Assembly: GCF_900106945.1 (NCBI RefSeq)
Contig: NZ_FNNE01000004.1
Coordinates: 62,001 to 126,000 of the forward strand
Direction of reading: 5' to 3'
Origin: Marinobacter mobilis
GTDB taxonomy: Bacteria > Pseudomonadota > Gammaproteobacteria > Pseudomonadales > Oleiphilaceae
Length of the DNA stretch: 64,000 nt
Part shown: piece after piece, positions 43,960 to 53,941 of the stretch
Numbering within the stretch: the stretch's first letter is position 1
Layout: every line of letters starts with the position of its first letter
Position numbers and translations under genes: made by a program
The notes under the pieces: model-generated
What the model saw: only the letters and a program-made list of their open reading frames with translations
Databases searched by the model: none
What the model was told of the DNA's origin: nothing

Positions 43960-45543
43960 TTACTTCACTTCCGGTGGCGTCGTGAAGGTGTGGTAGGGCG
44001 CGGGTGACGGCAGTGTCCACTCCAGCCCTTCGGCACCGTCCCACGGTTTCGCAGGGGCCTTCTCACCCCCTCGCGCGCACTTCACCACAATGAACAGGAA
44101 CAATAGCTGGGTGGCGCCGAACATGAAGGCACCAATGCTGGAGACCATGTTGAAGTCGGCGAACTGCAAGGCGTAATCGGGAATCCGTCGCGGCATACCC
44201 GCCAACCCGAGAAAATGCATCGGGAAGAACGCCAGGTTCATGCCGACAAACGATAGCCAGAAATGGGTCTTGGCCAGGGTCTCGTCGTACATGTTGCCGG
44301 TCCACTTGGGCAGCCAGAAATAGGCCGAGGCAAAGATGCCGAAGATCGCACCCGGTACCAGCACATAGTGGAAATGGGCCACCACAAAATAGGTATCGTG
44401 GTACTGGAAATCCGCCGGTGCAATCGCCAGCATCAGTCCGGAGAAGCCACCGATGGTAAACAGAATGACGAAAGCCACGGCAAACAGCATGGGCGCCTCG
44501 AAGGTCATCGCCCCCCGGAACATGGTGGCAACCCAGTTGAACACCTTCACCCCCGTGGGCACTGCAATCAGCATGGTGGCGTACATGAAGAACAGCTCAC
44601 CGGCCAGGGGTACCCCCACCGTAAACATGTGATGGGCCCAGACCACGAACGACAGCAGGGCGATAGCGCCGACCGCGTACACCATGGAGGCATAGCCGAA
44701 CAGTGGCTTGCGGGCAAACGCCGGAATGATGTGGGACACCGCGCCGAAGGCCGGCAGGATCATGATGTACACCTCGGGATGACCGAAGAACCAGAACACG
44801 TGCTGGAACAGCACCGGGTCACCACCTCCGGCGGCATTGAAGAAGCTGGTGCCGAAGTTGATATCCATCAGCATCATGGTCACCACACCGGCCAGCACCG
44901 GCATCACGGCGATCAGCAGGAACGCGGTGATCAGCCAGGTCCACACGAACAGCGGCATCTTCATCAGCGTCATGCCTGGCGCCCTCAGGTTGAGGATGGT
45001 CGCAATCACGTTGATTGCGCCCATGATCGACGACACCCCCATGATATGGACGGCAAAGATGAAGAAGGTGGTACTGGGCGGTCCATAGGTGGTGGACAGC
45101 GGTGCATAGAAGGTCCAGCCGAAGTTGGGCGCACCGCCGGACATGAACAGGGTGGACACCAGAATCAGGAAGGCACAGGGCAACAGCCAGAAACTCCAGT
45201 TGTTCATCCGCGGCAGTGCCATGTCGGGCGCCCCGATCATCATTGGCAGCATCCAGTTGGCGAGTCCGACAAAGGCCGGCATCACCGCCCCGAACACCAT
45301 GATCAGACCATGCATGGTGGTCATCTGGTTGAAGAATTCCGGCTCCACGATCTGCAGGCCGGGCTGGAACAGTTCGGCACGGATGACCATCGCCATGGTG
45401 CCGCCCAGCAGGAACATGGCGAAACTGAACACCAGGTACATGGTGCCAATGTCTTTATGGTTGGTGGTGTACAGCCACCGGGTAATGCCCTTGGCGGGAC
45501 CGTGATGGTGATCCTGGGCGTGGGTATCAATAACCGCACTCAT
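43960..45543 (-). CDS. ctaD: Cytochrome c oxidase subunit I
   Basis: The 527-residue protein has twelve helices and the haem-copper histidines in MTTMHGLIMVFGA, FWFFGHPEVYIMILPAFG (with the Tyr of the His-Tyr crosslink), VWAHHMFTVG and YFVVAHFHYVL. It is an A-type oxidase: the glutamate in HPEVY is present. The enzyme reduces oxygen to water while pumping protons. It follows ctaC by 54 bp and precedes ctaG. Confidence 0.97.
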   Translation of the reverse strand: MSAVIDTHAQDHHHGPAKGITRWLYTTNHKDIGTMYLVFSFAMFLLGGTMAMVIRAELFQPGLQIVEPEFFNQMTTMHGLIMVFGAVMPAFVGLANWMLPMMIGAPDMALPRMNNWSFWLLPCAFLILVSTLFMSGGAPNFGWTFYAPLSTTYGPPSTTFFIFAVHIMGVSSIMGAINVIATILNLRAPGMTLMKMPLFVWTWLITAFLLIAVMPVLAGVVTMMLMDINFGTSFFNAAGGGDPVLFQHVFWFFGHPEVYIMILPAFGAVSHIIPAFARKPLFGYASMVYAVGAIALLSFVVWAHHMFTVGVPLAGELFFMYATMLIAVPTGVKVFNWVATMFRGAMTFEAPMLFAVAFVILFTIGGFSGLMLAIAPADFQYHDTYFVVAHFHYVLVPGAIFGIFASAYFWLPKWTGNMYDETLAKTHFWLSFVGMNLAFFPMHFLGLAGMPRRIPDYALQFADFNMVSSIGAFMFGATQLLFLFIVVKCARGGEKAPAKPWDGAEGLEWTLPSPAPYHTFTTPPEVK

Positions 45544-45597
45544 TGCTAACCCCCTTAAGCCGCCGGCCCCTGGCCGGCAGCACGATCAGACGTCGGA

Positions 45598-46722
45598 TTA
45601 CTGCTGGCTCTTGTATTCAAAGACCTGCATCGGTGTCACCATCTCTCCGGTGTTGTTACCCCAGGCGTTACGCTCGTAGGTAATGACAGCGGCGAGATCG
45701 ACTTCACTGAGCTGCGGGCCAAAGGCCTGCATGGCGGTACCGGAGACACCGTTGACCACCCGGTCCAGATGGGCAGGAATATCCTCGGTCACAATGGCAC
45801 TGCCCTTGAGTGCCGGGAAGGCGGGAGGCGCTCCGGAACCATCGGGCTGGTGACAGGCAGCGCAGGCCGTGTTGTAGACCTGCTCGCCCCGCGCCATCAA
45901 CTCGTCGAGGGTCCAGTCTTTCTGGGTCAGCTGACGCTCAGTCTCGGCCGCGGCCACCTGTTCAACCACCCAGGCATCGTATTCTTCCTGGGGCACCACC
46001 TTGACCACCACCGGCATGAAGCCATGGTTACGACCACAAAGCTCGGTGCACTGGCCCCGATAGATGCCGGGCTCGTCCACCCGGGTCCAGGTTTCGTTGA
46101 TAAAGCCGGGGATGGCATCTTTCTTGACACCAAATTCCGGCACCCACCAGGAGTGAATGACATCATTGGCGGTCAGCAGCAGCCGCACCTTCTTGCCAGC
46201 GGGTATCACCAGCGGATTATCCACCTCAAGCAGGTAGTTCTCGCCCTTGTCGTCGCGGTTATAGATCTCATCGAGCGGCGTGGCCATGTTGGAGAAGTAG
46301 CCGAAATCATCGTTGATGTAATCGTAGCGCCACTTCCATTGATAGCCGGTGACGCGGATGTCGAGGTCCGACTCTTCCGTGTCGTACATGTCGATCAGGG
46401 TAGCGGTGGCCGGAATCGCCATGACCACCAGAATAATGAAGGGAATGATGGTCCAGAGAATCTCGACCGTGGTGTTTTCGTGGAAGTGAGCCGGTTCGTG
46501 TCCCTCCGATTTCCGGTGAGCCAGAATCGACCAGAACATCACTCCGAACACCACGATGCCGATGACAACGCAGATCCAGAGAATGGTCATGTGAAGACTG
46601 AAGATTTCCTGGCTGGTGTCGGTTACGCCCTGGGGCATGTTCAAAGCCCAGTCAGCCATCGACCAGACAGGAAACAATAACCCACCGGCAAGGACACCCG
46701 CCCTTATCGTGTGCACGCCCAT
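45598..46722 (-). CDS. ctaC: Cytochrome c oxidase subunit II with cytochrome c domain
   Basis: The 374-residue protein has a signal sequence, two membrane helices, the CuA domain with GQCTELCGRNHGFM ligands, and a C-terminal class I cytochrome c domain with CAACH (C287, C290, H291). The fused haem domain makes this a caa3-like subunit II. I start at MGVHTIRAG, preceded by GGAGA; upstream in-frame codons give no plausible signal. It is the first gene of the oxidase operon. Confidence 0.95.
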   Translation of the reverse strand: MGVHTIRAGVLAGGLLFPVWSMADWALNMPQGVTDTSQEIFSLHMTILWICVVIGIVVFGVMFWSILAHRKSEGHEPAHFHENTTVEILWTIIPFIILVVMAIPATATLIDMYDTEESDLDIRVTGYQWKWRYDYINDDFGYFSNMATPLDEIYNRDDKGENYLLEVDNPLVIPAGKKVRLLLTANDVIHSWWVPEFGVKKDAIPGFINETWTRVDEPGIYRGQCTELCGRNHGFMPVVVKVVPQEEYDAWVVEQVAAAETERQLTQKDWTLDELMARGEQVYNTACAACHQPDGSGAPPAFPALKGSAIVTEDIPAHLDRVVNGVSGTAMQAFGPQLSEVDLAAVITYERNAWGNNTGEMVTPMQVFEYKSQQ

Positions 46723-46845
46723 AGTGTGTCTCCGCAGAGTATTATTCTTGTTGAACTTGCTACTGCTTCCTTTGCCTGGCATGACGGTCGCACCCATCAA
46801 CCCCGGACAAAGTGAAAGTCTGCTCACGGATTAACCACTTAAGAG

Positions 46846-46873
46846 TATAGACAGGGGTTAGCGAATTGCTAAA
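46846..46873 (-). promoter_or_regulatory. Possible promoter of the oxidase operon
   Basis: On the minus strand TTTAGC and TATACT are spaced 16-18 bp apart, about 125 bp before ctaC. The -35 is poor, so this is tentative. The region lies between divergent ctaC and the MATE gene and is markedly AT-rich near 46900-46930. Confidence 0.3.
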
Positions 46874-46962
46874 AATTGGGTAAACGATAAACAACTATGA
46901 ACACCGATTTTTTATAACTTTATATTCTATATCGGCATCACCACCACAGAGATACCCCCACC

Positions 46963-48303
46963 ATGCCCACAGCCGGTCTGTCCAAACCTTCACTGACCGT
47001 GATCGACCGTCGCCTCTGGGCCCTGGCCTGGCCGCTGATGCTCACCAACCTCACCGTGCCTTTGCTCGGCCTGGTGGATACCGCCGTGCTGGGTCATCTG
47101 CAGCACCCGGAGTACCTCGGCGCCGTGGCCATCGGTGCCAACCTCTTTACGCTGCTGTACTGGACCTTCGGCTTTATGCGCATGGGTACCACCGGGCTCG
47201 CGGCCCAGGCTTTTGGCCGCCGCGATGCCGTTGGCCAGACCGCGTTGCTGCTCCGTTCACTGTTGTTGGCGGTGGTGATTGGCCTGGTGCTGATCCTCGT
47301 CCACCAGCCCCTGATCGGCTTGGGGCTGACCCTGATGGAACCCAGCCCCGAGGTGGCAAAGCTGGCGGAGGAATACGCCCGCATCCGTATCTGGAGCGCC
47401 CCGGCCGTGTTATGTCAGTACACCCTTGTGGGCTGGTTGATTGGCACCCAGTTTCCCCGCGGCCCCATGCTGATGCTGATTGTCGCCAACGGCCTCAACA
47501 TCCTGCTGGACGTGCTGTTTGTCAGCGTGCTGGGCTGGAACAGCCGCGGCGTTGCCCTGGCCACGGTGATCGCGGAATACTCGGCCACCACTCTGGGGCT
47601 GTGGCTGGTGCTTGGCCGCATCCCGGCCGGCCAGCGGCTGAGCCGGAACCTGCTGGGTACCCTGGCGGACTATCGCCGCATTTTATCGGTCAACCGTTTC
47701 CTGCTGGTGCGCACTGTTACCCTGTTGCTGGTACTGGCGTTTTTCACCGCTCAGGGCGCCCGTCAGGGGGATGTCGTGCTGGCCGCCAATGCGGTACTCA
47801 TTACGTTTCTGATGATTATCTCCAATGGCCTCGACGGCTTCGCCAATGCCGCCGAGGCCATGGTGGGGGAAGCGGTGGGACAGGGCGACCGAGGCTATTT
47901 TCGCGGGGTCTGCCGGTCCGCCCTGCGCTGGTCGGTTTGGGGAGCACTGTTGTTTACCGCGATGTTCGTGCTGGCCGGCGCCGAACTGATCGCCCTGCTG
48001 ACCAGCATCGACGAGGTCAGGCATACCGCCTGGCTTTACCTGCCCTGGCTGTGGCTGCTCCCCCTCGCCGCCAGCGGAGGCTTTCTGCTCGATGGCATTT
48101 TTATCGGCGCCACCCGCACCCGCGACATGCAAAATACCATGCTGCTTTCCGCCTTATTCGTGTTCCTGCCGCTGTGGTGGCTCACCACCGGCTGGGGCAA
48201 CCACGGCCTGTGGGTTTCACTGATAGGGCTAATGCTGGCGCGGGCTGCGACCATGACCTGGCTGTTTGTAAAACATTCTAAAATTGACTCTTGGTTCACG
48301 TAA
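46963..48303 (+). CDS. MATE-family efflux transporter (DinF type)
   Basis: The 446-residue protein has twelve predicted helices and the MATE/DinF signature LTNLTVPLLGLVDTAVLGHLQHPEYLGAVAIG, with the later FANAAEAMVGEAVGQGD repeat. It would expel cationic or organic compounds using Na+ or H+. It is transcribed divergently from the oxidase operon. Substrate is unknown. Confidence 0.92.
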   Translation: MPTAGLSKPSLTVIDRRLWALAWPLMLTNLTVPLLGLVDTAVLGHLQHPEYLGAVAIGANLFTLLYWTFGFMRMGTTGLAAQAFGRRDAVGQTALLLRSLLLAVVIGLVLILVHQPLIGLGLTLMEPSPEVAKLAEEYARIRIWSAPAVLCQYTLVGWLIGTQFPRGPMLMLIVANGLNILLDVLFVSVLGWNSRGVALATVIAEYSATTLGLWLVLGRIPAGQRLSRNLLGTLADYRRILSVNRFLLVRTVTLLLVLAFFTAQGARQGDVVLAANAVLITFLMIISNGLDGFANAAEAMVGEAVGQGDRGYFRGVCRSALRWSVWGALLFTAMFVLAGAELIALLTSIDEVRHTAWLYLPWLWLLPLAASGGFLLDGIFIGATRTRDMQNTMLLSALFVFLPLWWLTTGWGNHGLWVSLIGLMLARAATMTWLFVKHSKIDSWFT

Positions 48304-48450
48304 CCGGGCCACAATAAGCACGTTGGCAAAACTAAACTACACTTCTTCTCAAGAGCCGCTGAAGTTCGTACCTCAGCCCTCTGAACATCCTTCCCCGGCA
48401 CCGGAGGCATCTTGGGACCATTTTCAGTTCAACGAGCGGCACCCCCTGAT

Positions 48451-49098
48451 ATGACACCAGCAGTCGTGCTTAACATTATTGACCAGGCGCGCCGGCAGGA
48501 AGCCCGTTCCGGAGCCTTTCTCCGGCAAATGCAGGAGCGTGCGGCCAGCCTGCCCGCCAGCATTACGGTCGATGGCTATCAACCGGCCACCAGCCTGTTC
48601 CAGTTTGCCGTCGAGTACATCGAAATGGCACCACGGCTGATCGAATGTGTCGACGCCTGCGCCCAAGAAGCCGACTGCGCCACCCTGTTCGCCCCGTTTA
48701 TCGATGCCGCTACCCGCTACTTTACCCAGCCGTCAGTGCTTCTGGCCCGGTACGAAGGTCTGGACGGCATCCTCAACCGGGCGTACATGTGTCACCGGCT
48801 GATGGAGGAGATGTACGAGAACAACCGCTCGATCCGCACCGCACAATTGGTGGATCTGGAAGCGACCTGTTCCAACCTGCTGGTGCACCAGCTCATCGGC
48901 GAACCGTTTTCCAATGAGCTGGATGAGGCTGTGTGCCTCAACGTCATGCAGATTGCCGGCACCCCGGACTTTTACGAGCTCGACCTCAATCCCTTTGTCC
49001 TGCAGGCCAAGCACGCCGCCTGGGGCTGGATGCGGGACTACTGGGAAAACCTGCTGGTTCGTAACCACATCCACTTCACGCTCAATACCCGTCTATAA
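48451..49098 (+). CDS. Conserved hypothetical protein
   Basis: The 215-residue soluble protein is mostly helical, with cysteines at ECVDACAQEADC and MCHRLMEEMYENN. I do not recognise a family name. The start at MTPAVVLN follows a weak GAGCGG; an in-frame TTG 13 codons upstream is possible. It lies alone between the MATE gene and DoxX, on the same strand. Function unknown. Confidence 0.7.
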   Translation: MTPAVVLNIIDQARRQEARSGAFLRQMQERAASLPASITVDGYQPATSLFQFAVEYIEMAPRLIECVDACAQEADCATLFAPFIDAATRYFTQPSVLLARYEGLDGILNRAYMCHRLMEEMYENNRSIRTAQLVDLEATCSNLLVHQLIGEPFSNELDEAVCLNVMQIAGTPDFYELDLNPFVLQAKHAAWGWMRDYWENLLVRNHIHFTLNTRL

Positions 49099-49176
49099 TC
49101 CCCTCATTGACGACACTGTGACAGCTGGCGCGTTCGCGCTAAGCTACGCAGCCGCATACAGAAACAGGAGAAACCC

Positions 49177-49563
49177 ATGCTCGACAACGCTGATCTTGGA
49201 AAACTGATCATCCGTCTCACCCTTGGCGGGCTGATGCTGTTCCATGGTATTTCCAAACTGATCAACGGCATCGGTTTCATCGAGGGCCAGCTGGCCAGCC
49301 ACGGCATTCCCGCGTTCTTTGCCTACGGCGTGTATATCGGCGAAGTGATCGCTCCGCTGATGGTGCTGCTCGGTTACCAGACCCGCATTGGCGCCATCAT
49401 CATTGTCTTCAACATGCTGGTCGCCATCGCCCTGGTCCATAGCCATCAGTTGCTGACCCTTGGCGGCAACGGCGGCTGGGCTTTGGAACTGCAAGGTTTC
49501 TTCCTGTTCATCGCCCTGGCCCTGGTGTTCCTCGGCCCCGGCAAATACAAACTCAAGAACTGA
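49177..49563 (+). CDS. DoxX-family membrane protein
   Basis: The 128-residue protein has four helices and the DoxX pattern LGKLIIRLTLGGLMLFHGISKLINGIGFIEGQLASHGIP. DoxX-like proteins are small inner membrane proteins tied to quinone or thiol redox in some species; role here is unknown. AGGAGA precedes the start. The DUF1653 gene follows 18 bp later. Confidence 0.87.
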   Translation: MLDNADLGKLIIRLTLGGLMLFHGISKLINGIGFIEGQLASHGIPAFFAYGVYIGEVIAPLMVLLGYQTRIGAIIIVFNMLVAIALVHSHQLLTLGGNGGWALELQGFFLFIALALVFLGPGKYKLKN

Positions 49564-49581
49564 TCACCCGGGCAGGACACC

Positions 49582-49815
49582 ATGAACAAAACTCTGGCCA
49601 CAGGCCGCTACCGTCATTACAAAGGCAGGGACTACGAAGTCATTGGCCTTGCCCGGCACAGCGAAACCGAGGAGCCGCTGGTGGTTTACCGCTGCCTTTA
49701 TGGCGATCACAGTCTCTGGGTCCGGCCGCTGGCGATGTTCACCGAAACCGTGGAAGTCGCTGGTGAGCAGGTGCCCCGGTTCGCTTATGTGGGAGAGCAG
49801 GGCACTGCCGGCTAG
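49582..49815 (+). CDS. DUF1653 protein
   Basis: The 77-residue protein has the full DUF1653 pattern: GRYRHYKGRDYEVIGLARHSETEEPLVVYRCLYGD, then LWVRPLAMFTETV. These are small cytoplasmic proteins of unknown function. It is the second gene of a short unit with DoxX, ended by a strong terminator. A small hairpin (CTAGACA-GCGCT-TGTCTAG) spans the stop codon. Confidence 0.87.
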   Translation: MNKTLATGRYRHYKGRDYEVIGLARHSETEEPLVVYRCLYGDHSLWVRPLAMFTETVEVAGEQVPRFAYVGEQGTAG

Positions 49816-49855
49816 ACAGCGCTTGTCTAGGTACATTCCCCCTTTGACGGTAACC

Positions 49856-49885
49856 AGGCGCTGCGGCACAGTGGCGCCTTTTTTT
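49856..49885 (+). terminator. Rho-independent terminator after DUF1653
   Basis: AGGCGC pairs with GCGCCT across a 12-base loop and is followed by seven T, 40 bp after the DUF1653 stop. Confidence 0.8.
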
Positions 49886-49914
49886 GTCTGATCCATGCAT
49901 AACCGGAGTTAGCC

Positions 49915-51237
49915 ATGAATGCCGTCGTTGCCGCGGTCGCCATCATGCTCGTACTGAGCCTGTGCCGCATTCACGTTGTTGTTGCCCTGATTGTCGGAGC
50001 CATCGCCGGTGGCCTGATCAGCGGACTGTCACTGGAAGCCACCATCAATGCCTTCAACAGTGGCCTCGGCGGTGGGGCTACCGTTGCGCTGTCCTATGCA
50101 GTACTGGGGGCATTCGCGGTGGCGATCGGAAAATCCGGTCTGGCCCATGCCCTGGCTGACAAGGCCCTGGCCATGGTTGGCCGTCAGGACGATGGCAAGG
50201 CCGCCGGCGGCATCCGCCTGCTGATTATCGGCCTGCTGATCGCCATCGCCATGTCCTCCCAGAATATTCTGCCGATCCACATTGCCTTTATCCCACTGGT
50301 GGTCCCGCCACTGCTGTACGTCATGGCAAAGCTGAACATGGATCGCCGCCTGGTAGCCTGCGTACTGACCTTCGGCCTGATCACACCGTACATGTTCCTG
50401 CCCGTTGGCTTCGGTGGCATTTACCTCAATGAAATCCTGCTGGCCAATGTGGAAAGCAACGGCATCACCACCGAAGGCCTGAACGTCATGTCCGCCATGG
50501 CGCTGCCAGCCCTCGGCATGCTGGTCGGCCTGCTGGTGGCGGTGTTTATCAGCTACCGCGGCGACCGCAGCTATAACATGGATGCCATTGCCCGAACCGA
50601 ACGGGTCAGCGTCAGCTACAGTGGCGGCACCCTGGTGATGGCGCTGGTCGCCATTGCCGCCGCGTTTGTGGTGCAACTGTGGCTGGACTCCATGATCCTC
50701 GGCGCACTCACCGGCTTTGTCCTGTTCAACCTGTCCGGGGTCGTAAAATGGAAAGAAGCCGACGACCTCTTCACCGAAGGCATGAAGATGCTGGCGATGA
50801 TCGGCTTTATCATGATCGCAGCGTCCGGCTTTGCCGAAGTCATGCGCGAAACCGGTGAGATCCAGTCCCTGGTGCAGGGTTCGGTGGCGGCGATCGGGGA
50901 CAACAAGGCACTGGCCGCCTTGCTGATGCTCGTGGTTGGGCTGCTGATCACCATGGGCATCGGCTCGTCCTTTTCTACCATCCCCATCATTGCCGCACTG
51001 TATGTGCCCCTGGCACTGGAAATGGGCTTCAGCCCACTGGCTATTGTGGCCCTGGTCGGCACCGCCGGTGCCCTGGGTGACGCGGGTTCACCGGCCTCCG
51101 ATTCCACCCTCGGCCCCACATCCGGCCTCAACGTCGACGGCCAGCACAACCACATCTGGGATACCGTGGTACCAACGTTCCTGCATTACAACCTGCCCTT
51201 GCTGGGCTTTGGCTGGGTAGCGGCCATGGTGCTTTAA
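49915..51237 (+). CDS. Na+/H+ antiporter-family transporter (NhaC/YuiF-like)
   Basis: The 440-residue membrane protein has about eleven helices and family motifs such as [23 protein letters not shown] and [39 protein letters not shown]. Relatives are annotated as Na+/H+ antiporters, and one, YuiF, as an amino acid (histidine) carrier, so the substrate is uncertain. It has its own ribosome-binding site and stands alone between terminator-like structures. Confidence 0.87.
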   Translation: MNAVVAAVAIMLVLSLCRIHVVVALIVGAIAGGLISGLSLEATINAFNSGLGGGATVALSYAVLGAFAVAIGKSGLAHALADKALAMVGRQDDGKAAGGIRLLIIGLLIAIAMSSQNILPIHIAFIPLVVPPLLYVMAKLNMDRRLVACVLTFGLITPYMFLPVGFGGIYLNEILLANVESNGITTEGLNVMSAMALPALGMLVGLLVAVFISYRGDRSYNMDAIARTERVSVSYSGGTLVMALVAIAAAFVVQLWLDSMILGALTGFVLFNLSGVVKWKEADDLFTEGMKMLAMIGFIMIAASGFAEVMRETGEIQSLVQGSVAAIGDNKALAALLMLVVGLLITMGIGSSFSTIPIIAALYVPLALEMGFSPLAIVALVGTAGALGDAGSPASDSTLGPTSGLNVDGQHNHIWDTVVPTFLHYNLPLLGFGWVAAMVL

Positions 51238-51356
51238 CCGCTCGTTCTGGTTGGCGCATCTGCTGATTGGGAGCGGGGTTGTGGGGGTGGTCGAGCGATT
51301 CAAGTGGCCCTGATGCGCCAAGATTCTTAAAAAATAAAAACTCAGAAGTACAAAAA

Positions 51357-51426
51357 GGGAGTGGGGACACCTTCCAAAACAATCAGAGAAACAACGTTTC
51401 TCGTTTTGGATGCTGTCCCCACTCCC
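51357..51426. repeat. REP/MITE-like 70-bp hairpin
   Basis: A nested inverted repeat: GGGAGTGGGGACA / TGTCCCCACTCCC outer arms (13 bp, perfect), TCCAAAAC / GTTTTGGA, then GAGAAAC / GTTTCTC around an AAC loop. It lies between convergent genes. The GGGGACA core is like REP elements mobilised by TnpA-REP transposases, but no such gene is in the window. It may also act as a bidirectional terminator. Confidence 0.65.
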
Positions 51427-51470
51427 TGTCTACTCCGCCATAGAGCCAAACGGTCCCAGAACAAAACCAG

Positions 51471-51716
51471 CTATTCGTCCGAGCCCGCCTTAAAGAACAC
51501 CACCTGCTTTACCGTGTGGTCATCCTCGTTCTTCTTGCTGTTCACCCGGGTATCCAGCTCAGCCACCTCGGACTCGGCGTCACCCTGCCGCTCCTTATAG
51601 CCACAGGCCACACACTCACGAAACTGGCCTTCATCGGTGGCATACATCACGATCTTGTCCATCTCCGCACAACGGGGGCAGACAGCACCGGCGATAAAAC
51701 GTTTGGGACTCGCCAT
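51471..51716 (-). CDS. YheV-family zinc-ribbon protein
   Basis: The 81-residue protein starts MASPKRFIAGAVCPRCAEMDKI and has a second CVAC, giving a four-cysteine zinc ribbon. The family is common beside prlC in gammaproteobacteria and has no known function. A one-codon longer start is equally possible. It is 76 bp after prlC and probably in one transcript with it. Confidence 0.83.
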   Translation of the reverse strand: MASPKRFIAGAVCPRCAEMDKIVMYATDEGQFRECVACGYKERQGDAESEVAELDTRVNSKKNEDDHTVKQVVFFKAGSDE

Positions 51717-51792
51717 CATTACACTCTCATCATTCATACGCTGTTGGATTAACCGACCCGGCCAGCGTCGACCGGGCCTGCAATCAGGGCTA

Positions 51793-53838
51793 TCAGGCCG
51801 CGTGATCTGTGATACCGGACTGCCTCAGCAGGGCATCCACTTCCGGTTCACGACCACGGAATGCCTTGAACAGTTCCATCGGCTCCTGGGACCCGCCTTT
51901 CTCCAGAATGTTCGCCAGGAACGACTTCCCGGTCTCCGGATCGAAGATGCCTTGTTCCTCGAACAGGGAGAACGCATCCGCCGCCAGAACCTCTGCCCAC
52001 TTATAGCTGTAATAGCCCGCCGCATAACCACCGGCAAAGATATGGGAGAAACTGTTGGGAAAACGGTTGAACGCCGGCGCCCGCACCACCGCAATCTCCT
52101 CGCGGACCTGACGATGAACCTCCAGCGGATCCAGTGGGGCTTCGGGGTTGTACTCCGCATGCATCCGGAAATCAAACAGCGAGAACTCCAGCTGCCGCAC
52201 CATCTGCATACCGGACTGGAAATTCTTCGCCGCCAGCAGCTTGTCGAGCAAATCCTCCGGCAGGGGCTCCCCGGTCTCGTGGTGAGCCGCAATCAGCGCC
52301 AGGGATTCCTTGTGCCAGCACCAGTTCTCCAGGAACTGACTTGGCAGTTCCACCGCGTCCCAGGCGACGCCATTGATGCCGGATACATCCGCCACCTCGA
52401 CCTGAGTCAGCATGTGGTGCAGACCATGACCGAATTCGTGGAACAGAGTAGTGACTTCATCATGGGTCAGCAGCGACGGCTTGCCATTCACCGGCGGCGT
52501 GAAGTTACAGGTCAGGAACGCCACCGGCAACTGTAACTGGCCTTCAAGATTCCGCCAGCGTACCCGGCAGTCCGCCATCCAGGCGCCGCCCCGCTTGCCC
52601 TGACGGGCAAACAGATCCAGGTAGAACCACGCAATGGTGTTGCCATCACGGCTGATCCGGTAGGCCCGGGCGTCATCCTGCCAGGTCTCCACCTGCGGCT
52701 GTTCCTCAATCTGGATGCCGAACAGTTTTTCTGCCACCGCGAACAATCCCGGCACCACTCGGTCAGCCGGGAACCAGGGCCGCAGCGTTTCCGGGGAAAT
52801 GTCATATCGTTGCTGGCGCAGCTTTTCGCTGTAATAGCCAATGTCCCAGGCTTCCAGCGCCTCAACGCCATGGGATTCCCGGGCAAACGCCTGCAGTTCT
52901 GCCACATCCTGCTGCGCCACCGGCCTGGATTTCGCGGCCAGTTCGTTGAGGAAATGCATGACATCCTCCACCCCGGGTGCCATTTTCGTGGCCAGAGAGC
53001 GTTCGGCGTAGTTGGCGAAACCAAGCAGGCGGGCGAGGGCGTGGCGGCGGGCAAGGATGTCACTCATGACCGTTGTGTTGTCCCACTGGCCGGCATCGGG
53101 TCCCATGTCAGACGCCCGCGTCACGAAGGCCTCGTAGACGTCCCGTCGCAAGTCGCGGTTATCGCAGTAAGTCATGACCGGATAGAAACTGGGGAAGTCG
53201 AGGGTAATGACAAAACCGTCCAGCTCCCGTTGCTGCGCCGCATGACGGGCGCCGTCGAGGGCGCTTTCCGGCAGCCCGGACAGTTCTTCGACATCCGTTA
53301 CATGGCGGAACCAGTGTTGGGTTGCATCCAGTACGTTATCGCTGAATTTGCTCGATAGCTCGGCCAGCTCCCGCGACAGTTCGGCGTAGTGCTGCTTCTG
53401 CTCCGCTGGCAGATCGACACCGCCAAGGTGGAAATCACGCAAGGTATTGCTCACCGACTTGCGCTGCGCCTCGCTGAGGCGGGCAAAATCATCACGCGCC
53501 GCCAGCTTCTTATAGGCGCCACAGAGTTCAGCGTTCTGACTGACCTCGGTACTGTATTCCGTGAGCTTTTCCAGACAGCGTTTGTAGACACTCCGAAGCT
53601 CGTCGTTATTCATCACCCCATTGAGATGGGAAATCACCGACCAGGCGCTGTTAAGCCTGTCATCCAGCGCTTGCATCGGCTGAGCCAGGGAATCCCAGGT
53701 CGGATCCTGCTGGCGTGCCAGTTGCTCGATCTGCGCCCGGTTATCGCCGAGAATCTGGTCAATCGCCGGCTCCATGTGTTCGGTGCGGATCTGACCAAAG
53801 GCGGGCAGCAGGTCGTCGGTCAACAGCGGGTTAGTCAT
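51793..53838 (-). CDS. prlC: Oligopeptidase A
   Basis: The 681-residue M3-family metallopeptidase has the zinc-binding HEFGH motif (467-471) in TTLFHEFGHGLHHML and the conserved downstream glutamate in SQFLENWCW. It degrades short peptides and cleaved signal peptides in the cytoplasm. Length fits the enzyme. YheV follows in the same direction, the usual pairing. Confidence 0.95.
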   Translation of the reverse strand: MTNPLLTDDLLPAFGQIRTEHMEPAIDQILGDNRAQIEQLARQQDPTWDSLAQPMQALDDRLNSAWSVISHLNGVMNNDELRSVYKRCLEKLTEYSTEVSQNAELCGAYKKLAARDDFARLSEAQRKSVSNTLRDFHLGGVDLPAEQKQHYAELSRELAELSSKFSDNVLDATQHWFRHVTDVEELSGLPESALDGARHAAQQRELDGFVITLDFPSFYPVMTYCDNRDLRRDVYEAFVTRASDMGPDAGQWDNTTVMSDILARRHALARLLGFANYAERSLATKMAPGVEDVMHFLNELAAKSRPVAQQDVAELQAFARESHGVEALEAWDIGYYSEKLRQQRYDISPETLRPWFPADRVVPGLFAVAEKLFGIQIEEQPQVETWQDDARAYRISRDGNTIAWFYLDLFARQGKRGGAWMADCRVRWRNLEGQLQLPVAFLTCNFTPPVNGKPSLLTHDEVTTLFHEFGHGLHHMLTQVEVADVSGINGVAWDAVELPSQFLENWCWHKESLALIAAHHETGEPLPEDLLDKLLAAKNFQSGMQMVRQLEFSLFDFRMHAEYNPEAPLDPLEVHRQVREEIAVVRAPAFNRFPNSFSHIFAGGYAAGYYSYKWAEVLAADAFSLFEEQGIFDPETGKSFLANILEKGGSQEPMELFKAFRGREPEVDALLRQSGITDHAA

Positions 53839-53941
53839 AGGTCCCCTTCTCAGTGCGTGTCATGTCCGGTAAGTTGAGACAAACCTTTCCCCAGGTTGCG
53901 GGGACAGCAGACTCAATCACGTTTCGTATGAGGTATATGTA

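Noticed and set aside
44263..45549. Long open frame antisense to ctaD
   Set aside because: A mirror of the subunit I gene, very rich in His, Gly and Gln, with no independent evidence.
53889..53905. CCCC...GGGGACAG near the prlC start as a second REP element
   Set aside because: Only a 4-bp stem is present and the flanks do not match the 51357 element.
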